The position numbers and the translations under genes were made by a program. Positions 11,960 to 23,445 of a stretch of DNA of 64,000 nucleotides are shown here, piece by piece. The notes under the pieces are model-generated. The model made no database searches, was not told the origin of the DNA, and saw only the letters and a list, made by a program, of their open reading frames with translations. Source of the stretch: Metallyticus violacea (Eukaryota > Arthropoda > Insecta > Mantodea > Metallyticidae); NCBI GenBank assembly GCA_030762175.1, contig CM060842.1, positions 68,974,001 through 69,038,000 of the forward strand, written 5' to 3'. Position 1 is the first letter of the stretch; every line of letters starts with the position of its first letter.

Positions 11960-13190
11960 ACTCGTTATCCCATTCCATCTCTCCTTTATGCGGATGATCT
12001 AATGTTGATATCCACTACAATTGACGGTCCGCAAAGAGAACTAGACTGCTTAGGGGCGTTTTGCAAGGAATGGGGAATGGCAGTTAACGAGGGAAAGACC
12101 AAAATATGACATTCAAGAGGGGGGCGGTGTACAACAGGAAAGAGAGGTGGGAGTATGCAGGTCAGGCTCTGGAAAATGTTAAAAAATTCACGTACTTGGG
12201 AGTCACCTGATCGGGAACTGGGCAAGACACATAAGCAACACAAAGCGTAAGTGCATAATTTAAAATATTGAGGCATTAAAGATTTTAGTAGAAGTACCAG
12301 AAACTCCACCTAGAACAATGAAGTTGGTGTAAAGGGCTGTTGTGAGATCAACTATAAACTATGGGGCTGAAACTTGGAGTTGAACACCGAGGAACTAAAT
12401 CATGTACAAACACAGTTTCTAAAACGGTTGCTACAAGTAGGGAGGGGTACAAAAAATGTGGGGTTCTTAAATAGTTTTCATATTTCTAACGAAAGTGTGA
12501 GATTAAAAATAAGAAATATTAAACATTGGTAATATAATAGGAGGAGTCAAACTCTTCTTCGAGCAGTTTGTTTAAGAGAACAAATAAGTGAAGGGGATAC
12601 GGTATGGGCATAAAAAATAAGCAAAGCTTAGACAAAATTGGATTGGGGTATATTTGGTTAAGGGGAGAGGGCATTACACGAAATAGTTGGGATATAGTCA
12701 ATAACCATTTGCGAGATACTGATATGCAAAATATTGAGTTTCAATGCGCAGAAAAAGTATCGCTTAAACAGCAGGTTCAAATGCATCCGGTGTGGGGGGG
12801 GGGGGGACTTTAAATAAGTCTGTGGTAGAGAAGAAAGAAGTGGTCTCGCATGACTCAGATTATAGGCTTGGAAAGGAAATAAAACAGTTAATGCTCTCGG
12901 GGAAAGAATGTGTTCATTGTGCGGAGAAAGCGATACCTGGAGGCATATTTTGGAACAAAGCAGGGGAACGGACATTTTAAGAAATGAGCATTTATAACGC
13001 TATTTTTTATTGCCAGTAGAAGTTCGAACATATGCCGAGAAGTTTTGGTACATGCGAGATACACAATTTGGGAATATTGAGAAGACCCGACAAAGAAGGT
13101 GAAGGCTATAGTGACGAGGGGAGATTTGATGAGGAGGTGTGATTAAATGGAGGGGGGCTCAAGCGTAAGGGTTCCATTCATGTCTATGCA
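11960..13190 (+). mobile_element. LINE relic: reverse transcriptase catalytic box to C-terminal zinc motif
   Basis: The readable part starts with IPSLLYADDLMLIS at about 11972, carrying the intact YADD catalytic motif. It continues through ELDCLGAFCKEWGMAVNEG and KTK, an F-YLG-like region (KNSRTWES, frameshifted), and VVRSTINYGAETWS near 12340. Further on come IWLRGEGITRNSWD near 12650 and a C-terminal zinc-type motif, MCSLCGESDTWRHILEQ, near 12909. The IW-RG and C-x2-C-H parts match LINE-X at 21.4 kb in architecture, so the two are probably the same broad lineage though not the same family. Stops and frameshifts are frequent. A run of 13 G at about 12795 interrupts it. The 5' end is missing. 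Confidence 0.82.
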
Positions 13191-13251
13191 TTTGTACATA
13201 AAATTATAAATAGAAAACGGAAAATATGTGGAAGTATTTATATATTTGTAT

Positions 13252-13530
13252 GTATAAGCCTGGATCTCTTGCTGACAGGATTACCAAAGTCATTAGGACT
13301 TCTCGTAAACATGAGGTCTGGGTTTGATTTTCGCCAGGATTATCCTCCCTTATTAAAGTTTTTTCCCAAGTTTTCTCAGTTATTAATGTCAAATGCCGAG
13401 GAGATATTCTTTAATTAGAGCGGGAGGGCTTCCTTCCAAAATAAAAATATTTCTCAACTCATCATTTCTACTTACACATCATCAATACCCAATGCCTGTG
13501 ATGTGTCGGCAATAAAAAATGCGTTAACCA
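13252..13530 (+). mobile_element. SINE-A copy, old and diverged
   Basis: Blocks recognisable against the 8570 copy are CATGAGGTCTGGGTTTGATT with TTCGCCAGGA (B-box region), AAGTTTTTTCCCAAGTTTTC, TCAAATGCCGAGGAGATA, CATCATTTCTACTTACACATC and the end AAAAATGCGTTAACCA. The A-box part is nearly lost. It sits directly downstream of the LINE relic. Confidence 0.75.
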
Positions 13531-15199
13531 CTATATAGATAAGATGCACATTGCAAAAATATTAATTTTGACTTTGTTGCTATGGATGTACATGTTCACC
13601 TTATTCTTCTGATTGGAAGTATGATATAGATGGTCGGAATAATCGTGTTTCTGTACTGCCAATAATGGGACAGCAATCCTTTAGCCCTTCTTTATGTATA
13701 AGCACATATGTAAAGGTTTGTGCCAACGCATCGTTACTCTATTATCCAAAGTCTTGACAACCTACCCCTTGATGAATGCAAGCAACACTAGTAAGCACAG
13801 TGTTGAACACATTGAACTAAATTATGTAGTTAACAAAATGAGGATATTCTAAAATATTCTAATATTTTTCAAGTCACTTTATTAATTGAGCCCTAAATCT
13901 ATCATAGTGTTCTCTATAAAACAGTAAAGATAATTCCTGTTTGATTACTTATATTACAATTAATATTTAAGTGTACGTAGACTAATTTTGGATATCATTA
14001 TTTCTCAAAATTCTGTAGATATAACAACTACAAATTGTACAGTAATGATCCAGCAAATTACTTCAGAGGAATGAGTAATCCATTGTCAGTTGAACAAAGT
14101 GTATTATTTACTTTAAATTTTCATTTGTTACCGTTCGATCTTCAATTTCACACTTTCGTTTTCTTCCCTTATTTCCTTTTCTTCTTTTTTTCTTTTAGTC
14201 CGAAGCCAACTTTTGGGTTGATGTCCCAGTTTGATAGTACAAAAGAGAAATTTAAAATGTAAAATAACCATTAAATCTATATTTGTTACGTCGATATTAA
14301 TGCATTTTTCATTAGGCATGAATTACGAGTCCTAATTTGGTTAAGTGTAATGTGTAGGTATACAGTTATACCTACATGTTTTTTTCCTTACTTCTGTATT
14401 CTATCTTGAAGAACCCCATCTAGCCATGTTTTGGTTCATCTCGGCATTTTATTTCCCCGATACCCACAATATGTAGTGAAGAAGATATATAGGGGTACAC
14501 TAATGTTTGCATGTGGACGGGATAGTTAAACAAGAAGAAAAAATTCAGAGTTTACAGAATATAAAATGTTAGACTTAACTTTAATAAAAAAAAAAATAGG
14601 AAAATCGCATAATATAAACATTTATTTCATAAACTTTTTAATACACAATCGTAGAATTCTCAAACAAACATTGGCTTAATAAACATATAACGCATGATTA
14701 GAGAATCAAGGTTATTTATAGTTAAACCAAAGAAGGTGACTTTTCAAATACATAGGAACTTGTCTACTGAATACTGCATATAAAATAGATCCAAAAATAT
14801 ATAACATTTTTATTAAAGAAAATAGAAGTCTGTATTAAGACACAAAAATTACATTTACGAACAATATCACATACTTAACAAAAGAAACAGTTGCACAAAC
14901 GAAACATTGACAGCAGTAATGAAGTTACCATTTACCGCCAACATTAAAATGAAAGTTACAGAGATGCATTATTAAGAGTGTTTACCTTGATATATAACAT
15001 ATTTACTAACAAGTAAATCATGCAAGATGCTATGTATTAGGGAAGAGATTTTATGTGCAGCGCATTACTGTTTATTAATATGTATTATCATATCTTTTAT
15101 TTTAAGCAAATATATTATAAAACATTAACGTGATGGTTGCTATATATTTTAACGAAAAGGCTGGCTTAATTGTCTTAATTTTTTGTTAATTTACCAAGT
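13531..15199. other. Unassigned AT-rich DNA with a strong short hairpin
   Basis: No gene recognised. At 14353-14376 there is a perfect 10-bp stem with a 4-nt loop (TGTAGGTATA, CAGT, TATACCTACA). An A run lies near 14585. Confidence 0.4.
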
Positions 15200-15610
15200 G
15201 GGTACTGTTGGAATTAAAGTCTACCGTTCTCGCTCGCAAATAGGTCGTTCAGAGAAAGGGGTGTTTAACAAAGATCAGCATAGTCAGGATAAGGGAAGAG
15301 GGGTTCACTTCATTAATTTACGTCAAAACTACAATAAGTTGGCCCGGCCCTGATTATTCCAAGCCACTTTAAGAAGGTGCAGATGCCATGACTATTTCAT
15401 CATCACGCCTTCTCCAGACTCCCAGCTCTTTTGAATTATTTCTTGTGCTAAATAAAGAAAGCGAAGGTTGCATAACAAAGAGGTTCGTGGTCGCAGAAGA
15501 ACAAAGGCATTTGCTTAGAATTCTTCTGGAAAGTGAAAATGGCTTTGTTGAGTTCAAGTGTAGCAGGAAGGAAGGAAATTGTAGTCTATAATTTTCAAGT
15601 TGCCGTAGCC
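15200..15610. other. Moderately GC-elevated segment, two overlapping open frames
   Basis: Frames are open on both strands (plus 15388-15591, minus 15369-15557), 60-67 codons each. Neither is recognised and no convincing splice pair bounds them. Described only because composition and complexity rise above the local background. Confidence 0.2.
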
Positions 15611-16912
15611 TTGCTAATCAGAACGAAAGTAATTGGAAGAGTGGCTTATATCACACTCTGTGACAGGAATTGTGTATTCTTTATGTCTTTCTCAATAACC
15701 TCTAGCATATAAACTGCGTTATTTCTGCCTGACAGCATTGCTGAATCCAAAAATATAATTCTATATGAAATTAAGCATTAAATGGAGGTTATTGGATAGA
15801 CTGCCATTTTCCTTTAAACAACAAGACAATATACATATGTATAATCTATAATATTAATTATTTAATTATATTAATATTATGAACTCAACTACAATAGTTA
15901 CATATTGAGATTAGTTTATTATTTAAGAAACACTAATAAAATTTACAAATCGGCGCATAAATACTTTAGTTTCTGTTTTGTAATCCTTAGCTTTGTAAAA
16001 TTCTATATACAGCTTGCCTATACAGAGTGATCAATTCTGGCTTTTGCATCCGTGACAAGTGCGCTAGCAGTTGCCTGCGAAGGAAGTCTCTAATTCTGCA
16101 ACATCAATTAATTTGGCAAAGAGTCATACAGGAAAACTGCGAATGTTCATCTTGCTCTAATGACTGAGCTATAGTGCTCTGTTCATCCTATCTGAATCTA
16201 TTTGCGCCCTGCAGACCTCGGAAGTTGTCTCGTTTCTCTATGAGGCGACTAGAACAATAGAATAGTTAGGCTAACCGCAATTTTTCTTCTTCTACCGTTA
16301 CAAGGAATAGGCCGTAATGTCTGTTTACCTGGCCGCTTTACCTCTTTCTAACTGGTCTGTAAAAATCGCTTGCCTATGGGATTTTGAAGGAACCATGTTT
16401 AGCACATGCTCTTTTCATTGTTCCTGTATTTCTTCCACTTCTGCGTTAATTGATTTCTTAGGCCTACATTTGTCCTTTGATCAGCCTATTATTGATTTTA
16501 AGGAACTCACTTGGGCCGTCTCTATCCTGGATTTTTTTTTTTTTTGTCTTTTTGACTACCCATATTTTGTAGGCAAATTTTAAGTCTTCTATTTTGTATT
16601 ATCTTAATTTTATATCCTGCCACAGTGTCTTTTCATACAAATATCTCTTTTGTTACATATTTCTATTTTACCGTATGTGGCTGCATGTTTGTTGTTCATA
16701 TTTTCAATCCTAGATACATAAAATTGAAAACCTTGTCATTTCCTTATCATAGTGATTGATTATTATAGATCGTACTGATGATCTAATGATTATTTTGCGA
16801 ATTTTAAATAATTTATATTCATTTTATTATTAATTAATATTCTCCTGTGTCTACATTGTACTTGCCATTTTATATTATTTTGTTCTTATATAGGATATAT
16901 TTTATTATATTA
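15611..16912. other. Unassigned DNA, T-rich on the plus strand
   Basis: Positions 16300-16740 are pyrimidine-rich with a 15-base T run near 16531, the bias expected of a minus-strand retrotransposon relic, but no protein block could be matched. The 88-codon plus-strand frame at 16317-16583 includes poly-Phe from the T run and is not supported. Confidence 0.3.
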
Positions 16913-17860
16913 GGTTGGCCAAAACGTATTTGCCTACAAACGACCTGTTTATTTGACGCTGAGCAAAGAACAATTTGTTTATATATGATATTATTTTAAA
17001 GTACTGTTTAAGAAAAGTTTAAACTCCTTTATTATTGTATATATGGCATATATTCTCAAAATCTAACAAGCAATGAGCGACTGCAAAATAGCATTGCACA
17101 TTCCTCTTAGAATCTTTTTGAAAAAAGGTTTGGGTGCTATATCAGCAGATGAAGAAAAATCTGAGGTAGAAGATCAGAATATTTTATTATGAGAAAAGCA
17201 TTGAAAAGGTTCAGGTAATTCAATGATGGAGATACTGTCTTGAAGATAAGCCGTGCTCATAACGACCTTTAGCTTTAAAAAATAAAATTCTCTACACTGT
17301 GCTCGAAGAAAAGTCATTTGCCAGCATTCGTGAATTGTCAAGAAAGGAAGGAAGGTTTGGTGTCTCCAAAAGTATATGGATCGCAGCTTCGCCAAGTCGA
17401 TAATGTGTAAAAGCCGAGGAGAAGATCCGTATGAACTTAGAGAAGCTCTGGGTCAGAAACGAGTAGATATTTGTAAATAACGTTTCAAAAATCCCCTAGA
17501 GGATCGATTCTGAAACGCAATGTCACATATGATGAAAAGTGAAGTTTATTCTGTAATTTGGAGAAAAGAAAACAAGAGTTTTCCGTGGGAAAGAAACTCA
17601 GCTAACGGTTCGTCAAAGTCATTTTGAGCAAAAGATGATTTGCATTTGATGGAAATTCGAAGGTGGTGTCCATTTCGAGCTGGTCCCAAAATGGTTGTGT
17701 AGTTGACGCTGAGATACACTGTGAACAACTGCACAGTTTACGAAATTCTGTACCTACTGATAATTAGAATGCAACGAAACAATGCGACTAATCATCAATC
17801 AAGAGTGTCCCTGGAATCAAAAAGAAAAGAACTGCTGCCTCACACAGCACACAGCTCAGA
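16913..17860 (+). mobile_element. Decayed mariner element, second lineage
   Basis: The element begins with the mariner-type terminus TTAGGTTGGCCAAAACGTAT at 16913, preceded by TA. On the plus strand the transposase relic is readable across frameshifts. KLYTVLEEKSFASIRELSR-type sequence at about 17280-17345 is the N-terminal helix-turn-helix, followed by the EDPYELREALGQKRVDIC region near 17430, KNPLEDRF near 17490, and GGVHFELVPKW near 17665, equivalent to the WDxxGVVHFELLP segment. Near 17815 SKRKELLPHTAHS replaces the KRVLLxxDNARPHTA block with loss of the catalytic Asp. The downstream third catalytic block is not readable and no right terminus was found. Numerous stops make it dead. Confidence 0.78.
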
Positions 17861-18000
17861 TGTTATTATAACTATGATAACATTTCTTCGATAATTCTGA
17901 AAATGTTGTTTGATCCTGAATAAATGCGGCAGAGAGTTGGATGAAAGATGCAAATTTGAAGAATAACTTTTTGTGTAAGAATTAAGCGACCAGTTATACA

Positions 18001-18020
18001 AAAAAAAAAAAAAAAAAAAA
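18001..18020 (+). repeat. Poly-A run
   Basis: About 20 A residues. It could be the tail of an unrecognised retroinsertion. Confidence 0.9.
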
Positions 18021-18466
18021 TCTTCTGGCCACTCTAGTACAATGAATGCTTTGATCGCATTAATCGGGAATGATCTAATGGCTCTAAACCACACCTAAGA
18101 GATTGTTTTTCGTGATCTTCACTTTTTTTTCCAAATATTGCTCATAATTTCTTGCGACTAACTTTAAGGAAGCTTTCCAATAGCCTAGAAATGCTATACA
18201 GATTCGCTGATTGTTTTTTCTTCTTTGCTGAACTATGTTATTTATCTTTTTCAATATCAATTTTGTTCTTCAGTCATATTTTTCTGCTATAGATTGTAGT
18301 TTTTTTTAATTGGTGCTGGCATTTATAAGCTGAAAGACAAATACTTCTATAACACATACATTTGCTTTTTTCCCTTTGTATAAATAGTTATTATTCCTTA
18401 CTATGAACTTATCATTTATCCTTCTAGGCTTCATCTTTTTACTCACGGCAGGAAGATTAACAGGAG

Positions 18467-18731
18467 TTTTTTTTTTTTTTTTTTTTTTAGTGTTTGAGGC
18501 ACCATAGGCGGTGAACACTGATGATATATGAGATGAAATGATCAATTGGGAAAGCATTTTTTTTTAAGGAAGGGAGCGTTCCAGGCCTAATTTAGGGTAC
18601 CTCCCCGCCATTTACCATTTATGAGGACTGAGGAAAATCTGTAAAAAAACTCAGTTAGGAGAATGGCCCTGGTGGGATTCGAATCTCAGACCTCCCACTC
18701 ACAAATCCGTGTCTTAACGACCGTGGAGGTA
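18467..18731 (-). mobile_element. SINE-A copy with long poly-A tail
   Basis: Minus-strand copy. The tRNA-like head lies at 18650-18731 and includes the B box as GGGATTCGAATCTCAGACC on the plus strand. The body shows CATTTATGAGGACTGAGGAA and the end reads GGCACCATAGGCGGTGAACA. The element's 3' end is followed by about 22 A (the plus-strand T run at 18467-18488), unlike the other SINE-A copies here. Flanks AACAGGAG and AACAGAAG form a probable imperfect target duplication. Confidence 0.9.
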
Positions 18732-20214
18732 AACAGAAGTAATCCTTGCTAATTCCGCAATTGATATTGTCCCACACCTAACGCCACTCTCTTGGTACTT
18801 TTCACACCCAAGATATTATGCAATAATTGCAGTTAATTGTTGTGGTCGCTGGAAAGAAGCAGCTGATGAGTGGTTAGAACACTTAGTAAAAGATCAGTGA
18901 TTTGAGCCCCAATTGTGTGCTCGAATTCTACTACCTGACTCCGATTCGTTTGTTCATGTATGCTGAAGCTCGTTGCGTTTTTTTAATCCAGTAAAAAGAC
19001 AAATTGCATCCCAATTCGTAACATTAACGCAGATAAAAGTTCAGGATTTAAATGGAACGGAAATCCTGCTTAGTTCATCATAGAGTTTAGATGTGTCGTC
19101 ATCCGAATACCGATTGTTTACATGACGTTTCTCAAAAGGCACCTCTAAAAGATATTAGAAGTGCAGAAATGTTGGCTAGGATTTTTGACTTTCTAATCGG
19201 TTTGTGGTGTAAGGTGTTAAAAAGAATAGGTTGTAACCTAAATATTAATCTTTCTTGGGCGTTTTGTATTTAAAATAAAATGTGTTATTAGAAAAGTAAT
19301 AAATATACCGAATAAATTATTCTCACTGTCGCATTTCGATGCGACTTTCAATCATATCTCTTTAAGGTACATACCGTGGAGCACAACTGAAATATAAAAA
19401 TAAAAAAGCAAGAAGGAAAGAAAAGCTCAATAAAAAGTAGTAAGAACTTTATTTATTAATATAGTTCTTTAGATGCAATTCTATATTCTGTACGTTGTTT
19501 AATGGTCCTGCATTTATTTATTTGTTTGGGTATCAACCACAAATTTCATATAAAATCTCATGCTTCAGAATGGTGAAATGGTGCTTAAAGTGAATGACAG
19601 TATTTATAGCCGTGCATATTGAAACTTAGTACTTCAGAAACTGCAGTTTGAAGTGACGTACAACTGTGTAGGTATATTCCAGAATGAATATGTAGCATGA
19701 CTTGTAAATATTTTCTACGATAAATTCTTATTAGTTTGATGCAAAATTTTTGGTAAGGTAAAATATTACGATAAATGCTAAAGCTAGTTTTTAAAACAAT
19801 TCTTCACTATCAAGAAAATTAAAGAAGCTTGGCCTACATCTGACTTAGGTACTGTTTAAACGCAATTTACTTTTTACTTAGATAACAATAAAATTATAAG
19901 TTTCTCCTCTCTAAAACAATTATCTAATCTATTATTTTAAAACTAATAACCAGTAAAACTGAGCAGAGAAATTGAACCATAGTTATTTCTAATAATATAC
20001 ACCAAAAATTGCTTAATATATTATTTGCAGGTCACTAGCGTTTTCTCTAAACTCCATTCTCTCCTGCCCAGACAATTGGAAAACAAATTCTATTGCAAAG
20101 TTGCGTATTTTCGTTGAATGGATGTAGCATAAAACATCTCCACTGAAGTGGAAAAATGATTTATTTGGTATCGAAATTTACAGAATACGTAGCACGTGAA
20201 GTACGGTATCCACG
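18732..20214. other. Unassigned AT-rich DNA
   Basis: No recognisable gene. Short plus-strand frame 19091-19273 lacks support. Confidence 0.4.
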
Positions 20215-20352
20215 GCTTTGGAAGACCCACCTTTCCGGGATTCGAGCCCTGCACGGGAAACAAAGTGCGATGTTAACATTCATGAATATGATAATTTGAA
20301 AATATTTATGTGTTTCGCCCAGCTTCTCGTGGGAACCGCTCGGCTCTTTATA
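20215..20352 (-). other. tRNA-like candidate with widely separated A and B boxes
   Basis: On the minus strand, GAGCCGAGCGGTT near 20345 resembles a Leu/Ser-type A box and GGGCTCGAATCCCGG near 20240 is a good B box. They are about 90 bp apart, much wider than in a normal tRNA, and the intervening sequence is AT-rich. This could be a decayed SINE head with an insertion, or chance. No cloverleaf was confirmed. Confidence 0.25.
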
Positions 20353-20784
20353 ATTTATGGTCATCAGTTATTTTTCTACAGTTCCGGGGCCTGTTTAACA
20401 TTCGAAACATGCATACATTGTTTATGGAACAACTGTAATGGCTGCAGGAAAACTTGGACAAAAACAAAATGTTTAGACTGCAGTTTCGGTCTGAAACAAA
20501 TAGAAAAGAAGTAATTATATATTTTTGTAAAGTTCTAGATTCACCAAGACGTATCTTATCTTGCCAAACGTGAAGGAAGTTAACATCTGTTTCCTTGAGT
20601 GTGTGAAACGATAAAATTGTTTGTCTGTCTACATGTGGATCACAAGAAAATGGTCTTTAACCTACGACGTACGAAACGCCTCCTAAAATGAACAACCTCG
20701 AAGTACTGTTCCTTTATGCTCTTGAAGCATTATTGCAGCATTATTCACATTCGGTGTAGGTTTGTAGGCAATATAGAGATTGCG

Positions 20785-22305
20785 GGAAAAATGTAGTAGT
20801 AGTGGTGGTGCATCTTTATTGTTATAAACTTCTATACATTACAAATTTATTTTATGCACAGTCGCAGACCGTACGTGCTTAAGTATGATACACAATAAGA
20901 AAGAGGAATAAATATTAATACAAATGAAACAATATTAATATTAATAAATAAACATTAAAATGCGAATAACAATGCTTATAGATATATTTATCGAAATATA
21001 TTGCGTATTATTTATAATTATACTAGTTATTGCGTTCTAATCAGAAAATAAATTGTTTCTAACTTCGCGCACTTTTACAAGGAAAATGCTCATATTTAAC
21101 CAATTAGTGTGGTTCGCAAACAGATCCCAGCATACCAATTATCCTCTAATTGCCTTAAAAAGGTTTCAGGAAACAACCTTTTTCTCAGGTGTTCCTAGTG
21201 GGTACATTATGCCAGAATATGTATCCATATCTCCTCCCGTGCACAAAATGGACAGATTTTATTACCAGGACTATCCGTTATTTTATGAGCCTTCCAACTC
21301 CCCAGTCTAAACCAGGTCATTCCTGATTTTGTCTTTCTCCCTAGAACGAGCACCTTCTTTACTCCAGGTTAATTTCATTTCATTCGACAGACTCAAGAAG
21401 ACTTTCGTGGTACATTTTTCCTCGATTTCCAACCTGCTGATATGCTCTAGCCTTGTTTTAACCTTCTTCCATACATTTTTATTACTTTCATTGCCTCTTT
21501 GCCATATTAAACATGTCAATTTCTCTGAGTCCTCTTTCCACCTCTGCAGCCCATCTTTTGTCTATAGCATTTAGCGCGAAGTGATCTCTCTACATTAGTC
21601 TGAGCCAGTTTTTCACCGTCCTTGATAGCAACCCACCTCCTTCATGATCCCACAGTTTGACGTTACTTTGGAGAGTCCGAGAATCCTTTTCCAAAAATAT
21701 ACTTACATTTTATTTACATGTTCATACTGCCACAGGTGGCTGAGGTCGTTAAGGCGCAGACTCCTGAGCGGGAGGTCTGGGGTTCGAATCCCGCCAGGAC
21801 CGTCCTCCTTGACTGAGGTTTTTTCCAGGTTTTCCTCAGTGCTCATAAATGGAAAATGCCGGGTATATACCTTAAACTTAGGCCAGGAACGATTTCTGCC
21901 TTAAAATGAATCCTTTCTCAATATATCATTTCATCTCATGTATTATCAGTGTTCGCCGTCTGTGGTGCCTCTGTGACAAAAACGGGCGTTAAACACCATT
22001 CATTAATTTCATTACATGTTCAGCTTTCCCCCATCTCTACATTTCACTTCCATATAACAGAATAAACTTAATCATAGCTTTGTACATTCTCTCTAGTGTC
22101 TCTACTGGTATATCTGGAACGCTAGTCAGAACACCTAGTAACTCATTTAATTGACCTCGTGTTTTGTAATTAATAACAGATAAGTGTTTATTCCATTTAC
22201 CACGTATATTAAAACTTACTTCTTACTTACTTACTTCTAAATAACAAAATGTTTATATGTTGTATTTATGTAGTACCATTTTTCATCTCTGCCATATATA
22301 TATTT
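20785..22305 (-). mobile_element. LINE-X copy (3' part), interrupted by a SINE-A
   Basis: Homologous over most of its length to the LINE at 52.15-53.1 kb. On the minus strand, blocks in order are LTCLIWQRGNESNKNVWKK near 21515, a KLTWSKEG segment, and a C-terminal zinc-type motif, CPFCAREEIWIHILA, near 21240. These are followed by LRKRLFPETFLRQLEDNWYA and a 3' untranslated region with TTCCTCTTTCTTATTGTGTA (also seen at 55.59 kb), ending in ACCACCACTACTACTAC near 20800-20810. The 5' end is truncated near 22305, upstream of which the catalytic part is absent. The SINE-A at 21725-22011 sits inside it and must be younger. The 55.24-kb copy shares the 3' end. Confidence 0.82.
21725..22011 (+). mobile_element. 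SINE-A copy nested in LINE-X, 11-bp target duplication
   Basis: The best-preserved SINE-A in the window. It has an A-box-like region GGTGGCTGAGGTCGTTAAGG and a consensus B box GGTTCGAATCC within GGGGTTCGAATCCCGCC. The body carries TTGACTGAGGTTTTTTCCAG and AAATGCCGGGTATA, and the end reads ACGGGCGTTAAACACC. It is flanked by TTACATGTTCA at 21714-21724 and again at 22012-22022. Excising one copy rejoins the LINE-X sequence, proving insertion into a pre-existing LINE. Confidence 0.95.
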
Positions 22306-22630
22306 GTTTCAAGTAGAAAGGAGGTGGAAAAGTAGGTACTTCAAGAATAGAAGCAAATGGTCTTGCGCTCTTCGTTGAGGTGTAGCTGCAAGACTATAAA
22401 TGTATGGGTGGTCAAGAGCACTGAATATATTATAATTTAAAGTTAAACAAATCATGTGTTCTGTCAAATATATACTATAAAAGTTCGAGTACAAAAATCG
22501 TTCATAAAATTCTGAAAACACTTTCTACTTCCAGGAAACTTGTATACTAAATGACAGTAGGTAGTTTGTGGTTAGCTTGAAGTGCAGCCTGCTTATGACA
22601 TCGGTTTACATGAAATTGCTGTTTTTTTTT

Positions 22631-22732
22631 TTGATTGATTTTATTTATGGACGCTCTTTAACATCTCAGGTTATCAGCGTCCCATTCAAATCAGGGCGTG
22701 AAACGGCTGGCAAATTTTGCTCAGAGGCCTCT
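22631..22732 (-). mobile_element. SINE-B 3' fragment
   Basis: It contains the SINE-B 3' end (TTTATTTATGGACGCTCTTT, then ATCAGCGTCCCATTCAAATC, then GGGCGTGAAACGG and TTTTGCTCAGAGGCCTC) preceded on the plus strand by TTGATTGATT and a T run, that is, an AATCAATCA-A(n) tail in the element's sense. It is truncated at its 5' side; no tRNA-like head remains. Confidence 0.85.
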
Positions 22733-23445
22733 CAAATGAAATGGTTGTGTACACACATAACATTGCAACGTAGATTGGACGTTGATCCATATCGATGCTT
22801 ATGGCTCCATATTGAAGCACCTGAGGCCATTCTTTCCCATTCTCATAGTACTTAGAGTCAATTCATCTTTCTGCTCATTAATTCTTTGTAGAGAAATAAT
22901 CAAAATGTATGTGCTTTTGATTGGTTCTCGCGTTATTTTAATTACAAGAAAATCGATTATTCATCGTTAAATTTCATTACAATTAAAATTATAACTGTAA
23001 AACTATAAAACATTATTCGTTTAGATGAGTTTATTTGTTTCAGTACGTATAAGTTATTTGATATAACCAATTTTAAACTTAATATACTAAATTTATAGGC
23101 AAATAAATACAGGGTTCTGATAAGAGAATAAGATCCTGTACAAGAAAAAAGCTCAAATTAATTATTGATTTAATTTGCTATTTTATTTGTATTATTTTTA
23201 AAATTATTTCAAACTTAATTTTAATGTGATTATAATGAACGAAATGTGTATTTCTTCAAAGCACTTGCACTACAAATATTTGTTCACCTGTGTTTTGATT
23301 GGCAGAATTATTATATTTTTGAAATTAAATTTTTGTTCGTGCTGAAATTTTATTTTACATAATTACAAATGCCTTAGTTTTTGAACATTGATAATGAGTT
23401 ACTGAAAAAATAGATTTATTTAAGTCTATTAATAACTGACTGTAG
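22733..23445. other. AT-rich DNA upstream of a candidate exon
   Basis: No coding block. If the exon at 23446 is real, this would be intron. Confidence 0.35.

Noticed and set aside
21644..21904. Functional tRNA gene suggested by the B box at about 21780
   Set aside because: The head lacks a complete cloverleaf, continues into a SINE body and has target duplications, so it is a SINE and not a tRNA gene.
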